From: Lachnospiraceae bacterium
Lineage (GTDB): Bacteria > Bacillota > Clostridia > Lachnospirales > Lachnospiraceae
DNA: 53,288 nt
NCBI GenBank assembly: GCA_024687205.1
Contig: JAILES010000113.1
Coordinates: 1 to 53,288 of the forward strand
Direction: 5' to 3'
A program made the translations under genes and the position numbers. Positions 29,577 through 38,586 of this stretch are shown one piece after another (position 1 is the first letter of the stretch; each line of letters begins with the position of its first letter). Under the pieces are notes generated by a model, which worked only from the letters and a program-made list of their open reading frames with translations, searched no databases and was not told the origin of the DNA.

Positions 29577-30584
29577 ATGGCAGGATTTGCGGACATAATA
29601 GGACAACAGCAGATAAAAGACCAACTGCAGGCATCCATAGCTGCAGGCAAGGTTTCACATGCATATATCCTGTACGGAGAAGTGAGGAGCGGAAAAGAGT
29701 TTGTTGCAAAAGTTTTTGCACAGGCGCTTCAGTGCGAATCACCGGTCGTTGATGACAAAGGCTTTGCGGAGCCCTGCGGAAGCTGTCATTCATGTTCACA
29801 GGCCATGAGCGGCAACCATCCGGACATTATATATGTCCAGCATGAGAAACCCAACACCATAGGTGTGGATGATGTAAGGAACGGTATCATCGAGACCGTA
29901 CAGATCAAACCTTACAGTTCGAAATATAAGATCTATGTGATAGAGGAAGCGGAGAAGATGACACCCCAGGCGCAGAATGCCCTTCTTAAGACCATAGAAG
30001 AGCCGCCTGCTTACGTGGTATTTCTGATACTTACCAGTTCCACCGAGAGCCTGCTTCCCACCATCAGCAGCCGCTGCGTGACTCTTACGATGAAGCCCGT
30101 AAGAGACGATGAGATGCGTAAGTATCTGATGGAGAATCTGCATGTGCCTGAGAGCAGAGCCGAGATCTGCATAGCGTTTGCAAGGGGCAATGTGGGACGT
30201 GCCAAGGCACTGGCTTCAAGTGAGGACTTCGATAAGATAAGGGTGAGCGCGCTTTCTCTCTTGAAGAACATAAGAGAGATGGATACCGTGGATATCATGG
30301 ACACGCTCAAGGCCATCAGGGAGTTCGGTTTTGACATAAATGATTATCTGGATATTATGGCGGTCTGGTACAGGGATATACTGCTGTTCAAGGCAACCCA
30401 TGACCTTAACCACCTGATATTCAGGGATGAGATACAGAGTATACAGAAGGTAGCGCAGTACAGCGACTATGAAGGCATAGAGGAGATCATACAGGCCCTT
30501 GAGACGGCAAAGAACCGTCTGAAGAGCCAGGTATCCTATGAGCTTACAATGGAGCTCCTGCTGCTGACCATCAAGGAGCATTAA
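29577..30584 (+). CDS. holB: DNA polymerase III subunit delta'
   Basis: 335 residues. N-terminal AAA+ domain with GQQQIKDQL, SHAYILYGEVRSGKE in the P-loop position, the four-Cys zinc module (C..CGSCHSC around residues 59-81) and the SRC-like sensor ISSRCVTL. It is part of the clamp-loader complex. SD AAGGAGGTGAAAG is directly before the ATG. The A-type P-loop is degenerate as usual for delta'. Confidence 0.94.
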   Translation: MAGFADIIGQQQIKDQLQASIAAGKVSHAYILYGEVRSGKEFVAKVFAQALQCESPVVDDKGFAEPCGSCHSCSQAMSGNHPDIIYVQHEKPNTIGVDDVRNGIIETVQIKPYSSKYKIYVIEEAEKMTPQAQNALLKTIEEPPAYVVFLILTSSTESLLPTISSRCVTLTMKPVRDDEMRKYLMENLHVPESRAEICIAFARGNVGRAKALASSEDFDKIRVSALSLLKNIREMDTVDIMDTLKAIREFGFDINDYLDIMAVWYRDILLFKATHDLNHLIFRDEIQSIQKVAQYSDYEGIEEIIQALETAKNRLKSQVSYELTMELLLLTIKEH

Positions 30585-30589
30585 GGGAT

Positions 30590-31732
30590 ATGAAAACAAT
30601 TGTAGGAATCAGGTTCAATACAGGAGGAAAGGTTTATTTCTTTGATCCGGCAGGACTTACCATAGAACGCGGAATGCATGTGATAGTCGATACCGCGAAG
30701 GGCATGGAATACGGAACGGCTGTAGACCGTATCCGTGAGATAGAGGATGAAAAGCTTAAAGCACCGTTGAAACCGGTCCTCAGGATCGCAACGGAGCGGG
30801 ATGATAAGCAGAATGCAGAGAACAGGGAAAAAGAAAAAGATGCGGTGCGTCTCTGCAAGCAGAAGATAAAAGACCACGGACTGGAGATGAAGCTCATAGA
30901 GGTGGAATATACTTTCGACAGGAGCAAGATCATTTTCTATTTCACCGCAGACGGCAGGGTAGATTTCAGGGAGCTGGTAAAAGATCTGGCTTCGCTTTTC
31001 CACACCAGGATAGAATTAAGACAGATAGGCGTGCGTGATGCCACCAGGATGATAGGCGGTATAGGCACCTGCGGACGTGAGCTGTGCTGTCATTCTTATA
31101 TGACGGATTTTATACCCGTGTCCATAAAGATGGCCAAGGAACAGAACCTGTCCCTGAACCCGGGCAAGATCTCGGGTATGTGCGGAAGGCTTATGTGCTG
31201 CCTGCAGTATGAGGCGGATACTTATGCCTACCTTAACAGGAATCTTCCGGGCAACGGAGATACCGTAACGACTCCGCTGGGTATCGAGGGCAAGGTTGCC
31301 AGCGTGGATGTGCTCAGACAGCGGGTAAAGGTGATCGTTGAAGAGAACGATTCGAGAGAGATCGAGGAATACCATGTAGACGAGCTTAAGTTCATCAAGA
31401 GACGTAAGGGCAAGAAGGAAAACGAGAACCTTACCGAGGAGGAGCTTAAGGAGTTAAAGAAGCTGGAAGCAGTCGATATCACCGAGGGTGAGGAAAAGCC
31501 GAAACAGCAGAAGAAGGAAAACCGCGAAAACAGGGAAAAACGCGATAATCGCGAAAACCGTGACAACCGCGACAAACGTGAGAACCGCGAGAACCGCGAT
31601 AACAGGGAAGACCGCGACAATAAGGAAAATAAAGACAATAAAGACAACAGGAAGAAGGGCAACTGGAAGAAGAACAGACGCGGCGATAAGAAACAGGGAG
31701 ATAAACAGGGAGACAAACAGCAGGATGAATGA
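30590..31732 (+). CDS. ricT: RicT/YaaT (PSP1) protein with a long charged tail
   Basis: 380 residues. The PSP1 C-terminal-type domain (about residues 1-245) holds the family Cys cluster (CGRELCCHS, then GMCGRLMCCLQ), used by RicT for Fe-S cluster binding in the RicAFT complex that aids RNA processing by RNase Y. Residues about 300-380 are a tail of repeated Asn-Arg-Asp/Glu and Lys-rich units (for example NRENRDNRD), not part of the usual protein. The tail end overlaps the start of the methyltransferase gene. No ricA or ricF is seen here. Confidence 0.9.
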   Translation: MKTIVGIRFNTGGKVYFFDPAGLTIERGMHVIVDTAKGMEYGTAVDRIREIEDEKLKAPLKPVLRIATERDDKQNAENREKEKDAVRLCKQKIKDHGLEMKLIEVEYTFDRSKIIFYFTADGRVDFRELVKDLASLFHTRIELRQIGVRDATRMIGGIGTCGRELCCHSYMTDFIPVSIKMAKEQNLSLNPGKISGMCGRLMCCLQYEADTYAYLNRNLPGNGDTVTTPLGIEGKVASVDVLRQRVKVIVEENDSREIEEYHVDELKFIKRRKGKKENENLTEEELKELKKLEAVDITEGEEKPKQQKKENRENREKRDNRENRDNRDKRENRENRDNREDRDNKENKDNKDNRKKGNWKKNRRGDKKQGDKQGDKQQDE

Positions 31733-32468
31733 GAAGCTTTTTGTTCATGAAGGAGAGAGAGTCGATGATCTGCAGATCTCGGGACTTTCGATCATTCAGG
31801 ATCCTAAGGCTTTCTGTTTCGGCATGGATGCGGTACTGCTTTCCGGATTCGTGAAGGTCAAGGCGGGAGAGAGTGTCCTTGATATGTGTACCGGCAACGG
31901 TATACTGCCCCTTCTCTTATCCGCGAAGACAAAGGCATCACGGATATGCGGGATAGAGATACAGGAGAAAAGCGCGGAACTGGCTGCAAGAAACGTTGCG
32001 ATGAACGGGCTTGAAGAACGCGTGCAGATAGTATGCGGAGATATAAAGGAGGCAGGAGCTTTTTTTAAGCCTGCTTCTTTTGATGTTGTGAGCTGCAATC
32101 CGCCTTATATACCGGGGGGCAGGGGACTTAAGAATCCGGATGATGTGAAGAATATTGCCAGACATGAGATACTCTGTGATTTCGATGATGTATGTGCTGC
32201 TGCGGCGCTGATGCTTAAGAACGGTGGCAGGCTCAATCTGGTACACAGACCGGAGAGAACAGCGGAACTGATATGCAGTCTGTCCGCACATAAGCTGGAA
32301 TGCAAACGGCTGAGATTTGTCCATCCCTATGTCGACAGGGAACCCGCGATGGTGCTGATAGAAGCGGTAAAGGGCGGAGGAACGGGCTGCCGTGTAGATA
32401 AACCTTTGATCATATATGAGAGCGAGGGAGTATATTCAGCCGAGATAAGGGAGGATTACGGTTTTTGA
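31725..32468 (+). CDS. tRNA1(Val) (adenine37-N6)-methyltransferase-like (YabB/TrmN6)
   Basis: 247 residues. SAM-binding motif LDMCTGNGILPLLL and the catalytic NPPY in SCNPPYIPGG define an N6-adenine methyltransferase; family and order (YabB next to RsmI) fit TrmN6. The correct start is ATG 31725 (MNEKLFVHEGERVDD), overlapping the ricT stop by 8 nt; the upstream 80 codons in the same frame are only the repeated DNA of the ricT tail. Likely modifies A37 of tRNAVal; this is by homology. Confidence 0.9.
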   Translation: MNEKLFVHEGERVDDLQISGLSIIQDPKAFCFGMDAVLLSGFVKVKAGESVLDMCTGNGILPLLLSAKTKASRICGIEIQEKSAELAARNVAMNGLEERVQIVCGDIKEAGAFFKPASFDVVSCNPPYIPGGRGLKNPDDVKNIARHEILCDFDDVCAAAALMLKNGGRLNLVHRPERTAELICSLSAHKLECKRLRFVHPYVDREPAMVLIEAVKGGGTGCRVDKPLIIYESEGVYSAEIREDYGF

Positions 32469-33307
32469 ACGGGACATTATACCTGTGTGCAACACCTATA
32501 GGCAATCTGGGAGATATAACGGAAAGGGTGCTTAACACACTCAGGGAAGCCGATATGATAGCCTGCGAGGATACCAGGGGAAGCCTTAAGCTGCTCAGTC
32601 ATTTTGATATCCACACTCCCATGACCAGTTATCATGAGTTCAATAAGTATGACAAGGCGGTGACCATCATCGGAATGCTGAAGGAAGGAAAAGATGTGGC
32701 GCTTATCACCGATGCGGGAACTCCGGTCATCTCGGATCCCGGAGAAGTGCTGGTACGCATGTGTCATGAGGAAGGCATAAGCGTGACTTCGCTGCCCGGC
32801 CCCTGTGCCTGCATTACTGCCTTAAGTCTTTCCGGCATATCCGGCAGAAGGTTCTGCTTTGAAGGCTTTCTTCCACATGATAAGAAAGAAAGGAGTTTTG
32901 TGCTCTCGGAACTTAAGCGGGAGAGCAGGACCATGATACTTTACGAAGCACCCCATCATCTGAAAGCTACACTGGCCGTGCTTTACGAGACTCTGGGTGA
33001 CAGAGAGCTTGCGGTATGCAGGGAACTGACAAAACGTTTTGAAGAAGTGGTGCCGACAACGCTGGAAGCGGCGGTCAGGTATTATGAGGAAAACGAGCCA
33101 AGAGGAGAGTACGTTCTGGTGCTGGCGGGAAGGGATCCCGAAGAGGCGGCGGCGGAAGAACGACAGAAATATGAAGAACTTACCATAGAAGAGCATGTAA
33201 AGCGGTATGAGGATCAGGGACTCGATCATAAGGCAGCTATGAAGCAGGCAGCGCAGGACAGAGGGGTACCCAAAAGGGAGATATATAATGCTTTACATAA
33301 GACTTGA
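32465..33307 (+). CDS. rsmI: 16S rRNA (cytidine1402-2'-O)-methyltransferase
   Basis: 280 residues. SAM-dependent RsmI with the ATPIGNLGDITERV, EDTRGSLKLL, DAGTPVISDPG and SLPGPCACITAL blocks. It starts with TTG overlapping the stop of the previous gene, so translation is coupled. The C-terminal region is the usual helical extension. Last gene of the block; a strong promoter follows it for acpP. Confidence 0.95.
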   Translation: MNGTLYLCATPIGNLGDITERVLNTLREADMIACEDTRGSLKLLSHFDIHTPMTSYHEFNKYDKAVTIIGMLKEGKDVALITDAGTPVISDPGEVLVRMCHEEGISVTSLPGPCACITALSLSGISGRRFCFEGFLPHDKKERSFVLSELKRESRTMILYEAPHHLKATLAVLYETLGDRELAVCRELTKRFEEVVPTTLEAAVRYYEENEPRGEYVLVLAGRDPEEAAAEERQKYEELTIEEHVKRYEDQGLDHKAAMKQAAQDRGVPKREIYNALHKT

Positions 33308-33332
33308 CAAATATAGTGTGTATTAATATACT
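33304..33332 (+). promoter_or_regulatory. Strong promoter of acpP
   Basis: TTGACA at 33304-33309, exactly 17 nt, TATACT at 33327-33332. The -35 overlaps the stop of rsmI. Confidence 0.85.
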
Positions 33333-33379
33333 TTTGTCGCGAGGGGAAGTTTAGTAACTTGCATAGGAGAGAATAAGAC

Positions 33380-33619
33380 ATGTTAGAGAAAATATCCGAA
33401 CTGATAATAGAGCAGCTGCATCTGGCAGAGGGAACGGTGATCACCGAAGATACGAACTTCATGAACGATCTGAGAGCTGATTCTTTCGAACTGATGGAGC
33501 TGGTTATGGCCCTGGAAGAAGAGTACGGACTGAAGATAGAGGATGACGATCTTGAGAATTTCAAGACTGTCGGAGATGTAATGGAGTACTTACGTGCACA
33601 GGGTATAGAGCTGGAGTGA
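33380..33619 (+). CDS. acpP: Acyl carrier protein
   Basis: 79 residues. The phosphopantetheine Ser is in RADSFELMELVMALEE; the four-helix ACP pattern and acidic composition are clear. The gene is alone behind its own promoter, away from fatty-acid synthesis genes, so it could be the housekeeping ACP or a dedicated one. SD AGGAGAG is 8-12 nt upstream. Confidence 0.92.
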   Translation: MLEKISELIIEQLHLAEGTVITEDTNFMNDLRADSFELMELVMALEEEYGLKIEDDDLENFKTVGDVMEYLRAQGIELE

Positions 33620-33655
33620 TGGGAAACACTTCATATTAAGGCAAAGACGATAGGA

Positions 33656-33690
33656 AGAATCCTCTCTGTTTATGAGGGGGTTCTTTGGTT
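33656..33690 (+). terminator. Weak hairpin after acpP
   Basis: AAGAATCCTC pairs imperfectly with GAGGGGGTTCTT around a 9-nt loop. There is no clear T-run. Confidence 0.35.
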
Positions 33691-33702
33691 TAAGGGGATA
33701 TT

Positions 33703-34800
33703 ATGGATATTATAATGACAAACAGGCTGGACCGCGGATTCCAGATGTACCGGGAGCAATTTGAAAATGCTGCACTCAGAGTGCTTCGTTCCGGTTGGTA
33801 TATAATGGGGCGCGAACTCGAAACTTTTGAAAAAGACTTTGCGGCATACTGCGGGGCAGCACACTGTGTGGGTACCGGTAACGGTCTGGATGCACTGTAT
33901 CTGGCCTGCAGGGCGCTTGGCATAAAGGAAGGCGATGAAGTGATCGTCCAGGGCAATACCTTTATCGCCAGCGTGATGGGTATCAGCATGACAGGAGCCA
34001 CACCGGTCTTTGTGGAACCGGATGAGTATTATCAGATAAATGCTGACCTTATAGAAGAAAAGATAAATGAAAAGACAAAGGCAGTCATGGTCGTACATCT
34101 TTACGGCCAGACAGCGGAGATGGATAAGATCACGGAGATCTGCGCAAGGCACGGACTCAAACTGATAGAGGACTGTGCCCAGTCCCATGGGGCAAAGTAC
34201 AAGGGACAGGTAAGCGGAACCTTCGGCGACGCAGGCTGTTTTTCCTTTTACCCTTCCAAGAATCTCGGAGCTTTCGGTGACGGAGGCGCAGTGATCACGG
34301 ATGATGAAGAAACGGATAAAACTCTCAGAATGTTGAGAAATTACGGCAGTGCGAAGAGATACTACAATGAAGTTGTAGGTGTTAATTCCCGTCTGGATGA
34401 GATGCAGGCGGCTCTGCTTGACGTAAGGCTTAAGCATCTCGATGCCCTTACTCTGGAACGTAAGCGTATAGCAGAACGTTACCTTAAGGAAATAAAGAAT
34501 CCCAAGATAATGCTTCCTAAGCTGAGAGAAGGCTCGGAGCATGTTTATCATCAGTTTGTGATAAGATGCAAGAACAGGGACAGGCTGGCAGAGTATCTGG
34601 AAGAGAAGGGTATTGGTACAATAGTGCATTATCCCGTGCCACCGCATCTGTCAAAGGCATATGCTTATCTCGGGCTCAAAAAGGGAAGCCTGCCGGTCAC
34701 GGAAGAGTATGCTGATACGGTGCTTTCCATCCCTATGTATAACGGTATCACCGAAGAGGAACAGGAAACGGTCATCGGAGCATTGAATGCTTATGTATAA
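33703..34800 (+). CDS. DegT/DnrJ/EryC1/StrS sugar aminotransferase
   Basis: 365 residues, PLP enzyme. Lys186 in the FYPSKNLGAFGDGG motif forms the aldimine; VGTGNGLDALYLA, GNTFIASVMG and EDCAQSHGA are typical. Such enzymes aminate nucleotide-linked keto sugars, usually for surface polysaccharide. The sequence resembles dTDP-3-amino-sugar transaminases (FdtB/QdtB type), but no other sugar pathway gene is here. Overlaps the CCA-adding enzyme gene by 14 nt. Confidence 0.92.
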   Translation: MDIIMTNRLDRGFQMYREQFENAALRVLRSGWYIMGRELETFEKDFAAYCGAAHCVGTGNGLDALYLACRALGIKEGDEVIVQGNTFIASVMGISMTGATPVFVEPDEYYQINADLIEEKINEKTKAVMVVHLYGQTAEMDKITEICARHGLKLIEDCAQSHGAKYKGQVSGTFGDAGCFSFYPSKNLGAFGDGGAVITDDEETDKTLRMLRNYGSAKRYYNEVVGVNSRLDEMQAALLDVRLKHLDALTLERKRIAERYLKEIKNPKIMLPKLREGSEHVYHQFVIRCKNRDRLAEYLEEKGIGTIVHYPVPPHLSKAYAYLGLKKGSLPVTEEYADTVLSIPMYNGITEEEQETVIGALNAYV

Positions 34801-36193
34801 AAACGGCATCCCGGAAAACTTCATTCCCGAGGGCGTGGGTGTTATCATTAAAACCCTGGAAGACGCAGGTTTTGAAGCCTATGCTGTAGGCGGCTGCGTA
34901 AGGGACAGCCTGATCGGCAGGATCCCCGCGGACTGGGATATAACGACTTCGGCACTTCCCGGAGAGGTAAAGAAACTCTTCAGGCGAACCGTGGATACCG
35001 GGATAAAACACGGCACCGTAACGGTGCTTATGAAGGAAAAGGGCAGGCTCAGTTCCTATGAAGTGACGACCTACCGGGTTGACGGCGAATACGAGGACGG
35101 ACGTCATCCGAAGGAAGTCAGCTTTACGGCAAGCCTGGAAGAAGATCTGAAGCGCAGGGATTTTACCATCAATGCCATGGCCTGGCATCCTGAGAGGGGC
35201 CTTGTGGATCTGTTCGGAGGAACCGAGGATCTTAAACAGAATGTTATACGCTGCGTCGGAGAAGCAAGTGAACGCTTTTCGGAAGATGCATTAAGGATGA
35301 TGCGTGCCGTGCGCTTTGCCGCACAGCTCGGGGGCAGCATAGATGAAGCTACCGTAAAGGCGATAAAGGAACATGCGGAGGATATAGAAAAGGTCAGTGC
35401 GGAGCGCATACGCACCGAGGCGGAAAAGCTATTGGTAAGCGATCATCCCGCTATGTTCAGGCTCTTTTACGAATACGGGCTGACAAAACACTTCCTTCCG
35501 GAATTTGATGCCTGCATGACAACCGAGCAGGAAACACCGCACCATTGCTACACCGTGGGAGAACATATACTGCACAGCCTTGAAAACATCAACACGGCCG
35601 CGCTGAAGGAAGAAGCCAAAGAAGCATACGACAGGGAACTGAAAGTGCTGCGTATCTCCATGCTTCTGCATGATATCGCCAAGCCTCTGATGAAGACCGT
35701 TGACGAAAACGGGATCTGCCATTTCAAAGGCCACCCGAAGAAGAGTGCGGAGATGGCCGATGAGATATTGAAGAGGCTTAAGTACGACAACGATACGATC
35801 AACAGGGTTAAGAAACTCATAGAATTCCACGACGACCGGACCGAGGCAGACAGGCGGCTGATGCGCCGTTTCGTGAACAGGGCCGGAAGAGAAGCTTTCC
35901 CGCTGATATTTTATGTACAGGAAGCCGATGTGCTCTCCCAGAGTACTTACAAGCGGGAGGAGAAGCTTTCGCGGCTTTATAAGATACATGCCATGTGGAG
36001 AGAGATAGAAGATAATGAAGAGTGTGTGGATCTGTCACAGCTTGCAGTAAAAGGCGCGGATCTGATAGCTGCCGGGGTAAATCCGGGACCTGTCATGGGA
36101 GAACTTTTGACTCAAATGCTTAAGGATGTTCTGGAAGAACCGGAACACAATACGAAAGAGTATCTGCTTAAGACCTATGTCGGAAAAGAATGA
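34787..36193 (+). CDS. cca: CCA tRNA nucleotidyltransferase with HD domain
   Basis: 468 residues. Class II nucleotidyltransferase head: AYAVGGCVRDSLIGR and the paired Asp in ADWDITTSA, then RRDFTINAMAWHP and the RMMRAVRFAAQLG neck, then an HD domain (MLLHDIAKP, HFKGHPKKSAE). It adds or repairs the tRNA CCA end. The HD domain in bacterial versions may provide phosphohydrolase activity. Start ATG 34787 lies inside the preceding gene. Confidence 0.93.
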   Translation: MLMYKNGIPENFIPEGVGVIIKTLEDAGFEAYAVGGCVRDSLIGRIPADWDITTSALPGEVKKLFRRTVDTGIKHGTVTVLMKEKGRLSSYEVTTYRVDGEYEDGRHPKEVSFTASLEEDLKRRDFTINAMAWHPERGLVDLFGGTEDLKQNVIRCVGEASERFSEDALRMMRAVRFAAQLGGSIDEATVKAIKEHAEDIEKVSAERIRTEAEKLLVSDHPAMFRLFYEYGLTKHFLPEFDACMTTEQETPHHCYTVGEHILHSLENINTAALKEEAKEAYDRELKVLRISMLLHDIAKPLMKTVDENGICHFKGHPKKSAEMADEILKRLKYDNDTINRVKKLIEFHDDRTEADRRLMRRFVNRAGREAFPLIFYVQEADVLSQSTYKREEKLSRLYKIHAMWREIEDNEECVDLSQLAVKGADLIAAGVNPGPVMGELLTQMLKDVLEEPEHNTKEYLLKTYVGKE

Positions 36194-37586
36194 AAAAAAC
36201 AGAATACTGAAAGCGCTGCCGCTGATATTCTGCCTGGGACTGGCCCTTCCGGGCTGTTCGGCGTCGAAAGACACCCCGGAACCGGAGACGATGGAAACCG
36301 GCTTTGTGCCGGCTCTTGCGGGTAACTATGATTCCATCGATACTGCCCTGGTAGTGCGCAAAGACGTGCAGGCATCCACGATCACATTTCTCAATACGGA
36401 ACTCGGAAAGAAGTACACCCTTAACTATGACGGTGCGACTTCTTATGCTGACAAGTATTCGCAGCCTATAAGCCTGGCACAGCTTGAGACAGGCACCATG
36501 GTGGATGTTACCTTTGTTCATTCCAGGAAAAGGCTGAATTCACTGAAGGTTTCCGCCGAAGCTTTTGTATATGATAATGTTAAGGGCTTTTCGGCAAGCG
36601 ACGGCGGCAGGAATATCACCCTTGGCGGTGAATTATACAACCTGAGCAGGGATCTGGTGGTAATGACGGATACCGGTGAAGGGGAACTGATGGATATCAA
36701 CGGCATGGACAGGCTCAGGATAACGGGCATCGACCATACCGTATACGGGATAGTGGTGGAAGAAGGCCACGCTTATCTGCGCCTTATAAACAGCGACTAT
36801 TTTAACGGTGGCTGGGTGCAGATCGGAGACAATCTGGTGAGCCAGATACAGCCGGATATGCTGCTGGCCATACCCGAGGGCGACTATCCGGTCACCGTGT
36901 CCCATAAAGGTTCTTCGGGCACGGAGAACATAACCGCAAAGGAAGGACAGGAGATTTCTCTGGATGTGAGCAAGTGGGTCAGCGAGCCCGAATACGGTTC
37001 CATCATATTCACCGTGATACCTGAGGATGCAAGGGTTTATATAGACGGGGAGAAGACCGATACCAACGATAAGGTAAAGCTTTCCTACGGCATCCACCAG
37101 ATGGTGGCCGCAGCGGAGGGCTATACCACCGTGAGCAGATATATCAAGGTGGGCTCGGAGCTGGCCAATCTGAACATAATACTTGAAAAGGATCCGAATG
37201 CTTCGGCCTCGGAGAATAAGAGTACGGCCGAGCCTTCGGCTACACCGACTCCGGCACCTACTGAGGTACCTCAGGGTAATACCGTGGAAATGATAGATGT
37301 GGTAGCGACACCCACGCCCACGCCTACACCCATACCGCCCGAGGATGCATCGGCAGCGGCCGCTGTCGGAGAGTACAGGGTATATATAGATGCACCTGCC
37401 GATGTGGAAGTGTATAAGGACGGCATATATCTGGGAATATCACCGATATCCTTTGTCAGGGAGCCCGGGAACTACGTGATAACCCTAAGGCGGAGCGGCT
37501 ACCAGACCAGAAGCTATACGATCAGTGTGGGAGCGGAGGAGAGCGACCTGAATTATTCCTTTTCGGAATTAGACCCGATAGATTAA
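36177..37586 (+). CDS. PEGA-domain lipoprotein
   Basis: 469 residues from ATG 36177 (upstream in-frame codons belong to cca). Lipoprotein signal with lipobox LPGC. Residues about 30-265 are an unrecognised domain. The first PEGA domain (VIPEDARVYIDGEKT) lies near 275-345, a Thr/Pro-rich linker (TPTPAPTEVP, TPTPTPTPIPP) near 350-400, and a second PEGA domain (DAPADVEVYKDGIYLG) at the C terminus. PEGA domains are thought to bind surface or wall components. The start overlaps the end of cca by 17 nt. Function unknown. Confidence 0.88.
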   Translation: MSEKNEKNRILKALPLIFCLGLALPGCSASKDTPEPETMETGFVPALAGNYDSIDTALVVRKDVQASTITFLNTELGKKYTLNYDGATSYADKYSQPISLAQLETGTMVDVTFVHSRKRLNSLKVSAEAFVYDNVKGFSASDGGRNITLGGELYNLSRDLVVMTDTGEGELMDINGMDRLRITGIDHTVYGIVVEEGHAYLRLINSDYFNGGWVQIGDNLVSQIQPDMLLAIPEGDYPVTVSHKGSSGTENITAKEGQEISLDVSKWVSEPEYGSIIFTVIPEDARVYIDGEKTDTNDKVKLSYGIHQMVAAAEGYTTVSRYIKVGSELANLNIILEKDPNASASENKSTAEPSATPTPAPTEVPQGNTVEMIDVVATPTPTPTPIPPEDASAAAAVGEYRVYIDAPADVEVYKDGIYLGISPISFVREPGNYVITLRRSGYQTRSYTISVGAEESDLNYSFSELDPID

Positions 37587-37787
37587 AGCTTTTACAGATT
37601 TCAATATGTAAAAACTCTGAAAATAGGCACTTATTTTCGCTGATTTGCTAAAAAAATGGCAAAATAAGCCAAAAATCACCATATATTGTGTGCCGCCCCT
37701 TGACAAATCCCCCAAAACCTAATATAACCTTTAATGTAGCTTTTTTAAAGCGTACACGCTAAATCAAACATAAAAGGAGATAGTAAA
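37587..37787 (+). other. A+T-rich leader before the HU gene
   Basis: Apart from the HU promoter (below) only an imperfect hairpin is visible at about 37626-37672, where a GGC..TTATTTT.GC arm pairs with GGCAAAATAAGCC across a long loop. It might end the PEGA transcript. Confidence 0.4.
37700..37728 (+). promoter_or_regulatory. Promoter of the HU gene
   Basis: TTGACA at 37700-37705, 17 nt, TATAAC at 37723-37728, 60 nt before the start codon. Confidence 0.85.
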
Positions 37788-38060
37788 ATGAACAAAACAG
37801 AATTAGTTGCAGCAATCGCAGATAAGGCAAGCCTTACAAAGAAGGATGCTGAGGCAGTTGTTAATGCCTTCACAGATACCATCACAAAAGAGCTCAAGAA
37901 GGGCGGCAAGGTTTCACTTGTTGGTTTCGGTACCTTCGAAGTAACCAAGAGAAGCGCTCGTACAGGCCGCAATCCTCAGACCGGCGCTACAATGAAGATC
38001 GCTGCTTCCAAGGCTCCTAAGTTCAAGGCTGGTAAGGCTTTCAAGGATGCTCTTAACTAA
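37788..38060 (+). CDS. hup: HU family DNA-binding protein
   Basis: 90 residues. MNKTELVAAIADKASLTKKD, the VSLVGFGTFEV turn and the DNA-arm segment RTGRNPQTG are textbook HU. It bends and compacts the chromosome. SD AAAGGAGAT is 8 nt upstream. Own promoter and terminator, so monocistronic and probably highly expressed. Confidence 0.97.
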   Translation: MNKTELVAAIADKASLTKKDAEAVVNAFTDTITKELKKGGKVSLVGFGTFEVTKRSARTGRNPQTGATMKIAASKAPKFKAGKAFKDALN

Positions 38061-38083
38061 TACTTAAGTTACATTGAAGATTA

Positions 38084-38113
38084 ACGGGAGAGCTTTCGCT
38101 CTCCCGTTTTTTT
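38084..38113 (+). terminator. Rho-independent terminator of HU
   Basis: Stem ACGGGAGAGC / GCTCTCCCGT with loop TTTC and six T residues. Confidence 0.95.
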
Positions 38114-38114
38114 A

Positions 38115-38266
38115 GCCTTCCCCCCGAGGGGGTTGCTGCGTGCCGGTGGCACGCGTTTAGCAACGACCGGTCCAATGCGTCCGGGGGACGCATGCTTTGG
38201 ACCGACCGGAGCGGAGCGGAGACCCGGGAGGCGAGACAGGTGGCCGCGAAGCGGCCGGATGAGGGG
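38115..38266 (-). repeat. Modular stem-loop repeat, copy R5 (long form, inverted, extra module)
   Basis: Read on the plus strand it begins GCCTTCCCCCC and shares with the reverse complement of R1 the hairpin GCGTGCCGGTGGCACGC, the TTTAGCAACGACC stretch, the CGGGAGGCGAGAC box and the terminal GATGAGGGG. Between these it carries an extra hairpin, GGTCCAATGCGTCC / GGACGCA..TTGGACC. The variable end hairpin is GGCCGCGAAGCGGCC instead of the GTCAGCC type. Confidence 0.85.
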
Positions 38267-38272
38267 ATAATC

Positions 38273-38512
38273 ATGAGACTTGATAAATACCTAAAAGTAT
38301 CACGTCTGATCAAGCGCCGTACGGTGGCCAATGAAGCCTGCGATGCGGGACGTATAATGATCGGAGACCGTGTGGCCAAGGCTTCAGCGGAGGTGAAGGC
38401 CGGCGACATCATAACCATAGCTTTCGGCAACAAGGAGACGAAGGTAAGGGTCCTTAAGATACAGGACAGCGTTAAGAAAGAAGATGCCGAAGGCATGTTT
38501 GAATATATCTGA
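38273..38512 (+). CDS. S4-domain RNA-binding protein (RqcP/HslR-like)
   Basis: 79 residues. MRLDKYLKVSRLIKRRTVANE and the GRIMIGDRVAKASAEVKAGD stretch are the S4 fold of the HslR/RqcP (YabO) family, which in Bacillus helps the ribosome quality-control complex handle stalled 50S subunits. Start at 38273 is fixed by conservation; the in-frame sequence upstream is repeat R5. The likely SD GAGGGG (38261-38266) is the last part of R5. Coding order near HU matches that in other Clostridia. Confidence 0.92.
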   Translation: MRLDKYLKVSRLIKRRTVANEACDAGRIMIGDRVAKASAEVKAGDIITIAFGNKETKVRVLKIQDSVKKEDAEGMFEYI

Positions 38513-38518
38513 AATCCC

Positions 38519-38547
38519 TTGAAGATATCCCTGTGATATGTTATGAT
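38519..38547 (+). promoter_or_regulatory. Promoter of the sulfhydrylase gene
   Basis: TTGAAG at 38519-38524, 17 nt, TATGAT at 38542-38547, 39 nt before the start codon. Confidence 0.7.
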
Positions 38548-38586
38548 AACGTGGCTGAAACTTAACATATCAAAGGAGATAAGAAA

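Noticed and set aside
31488..31724. Longer N terminus for the tRNA methyltransferase
   Set aside because: It only reads the repetitive ricT tail in another frame; family alignment begins at MNEKLF (31725).
36126..36176. Upstream start for the PEGA lipoprotein
   Set aside because: It would place about 17 extra residues before the signal peptide and lies inside cca.
37587..37787. Structured RNA before HU
   Set aside because: A+T-rich with only one weak hairpin; not convincing.
38192..38272. Longer N terminus for the S4-domain protein
   Set aside because: The sequence is repeat R5; the S4 family begins at MRLDKYLK.
38513..38586. T-box or SAM riboswitch before metY
   Set aside because: The gap is only 74 nt and contains just a promoter and SD.
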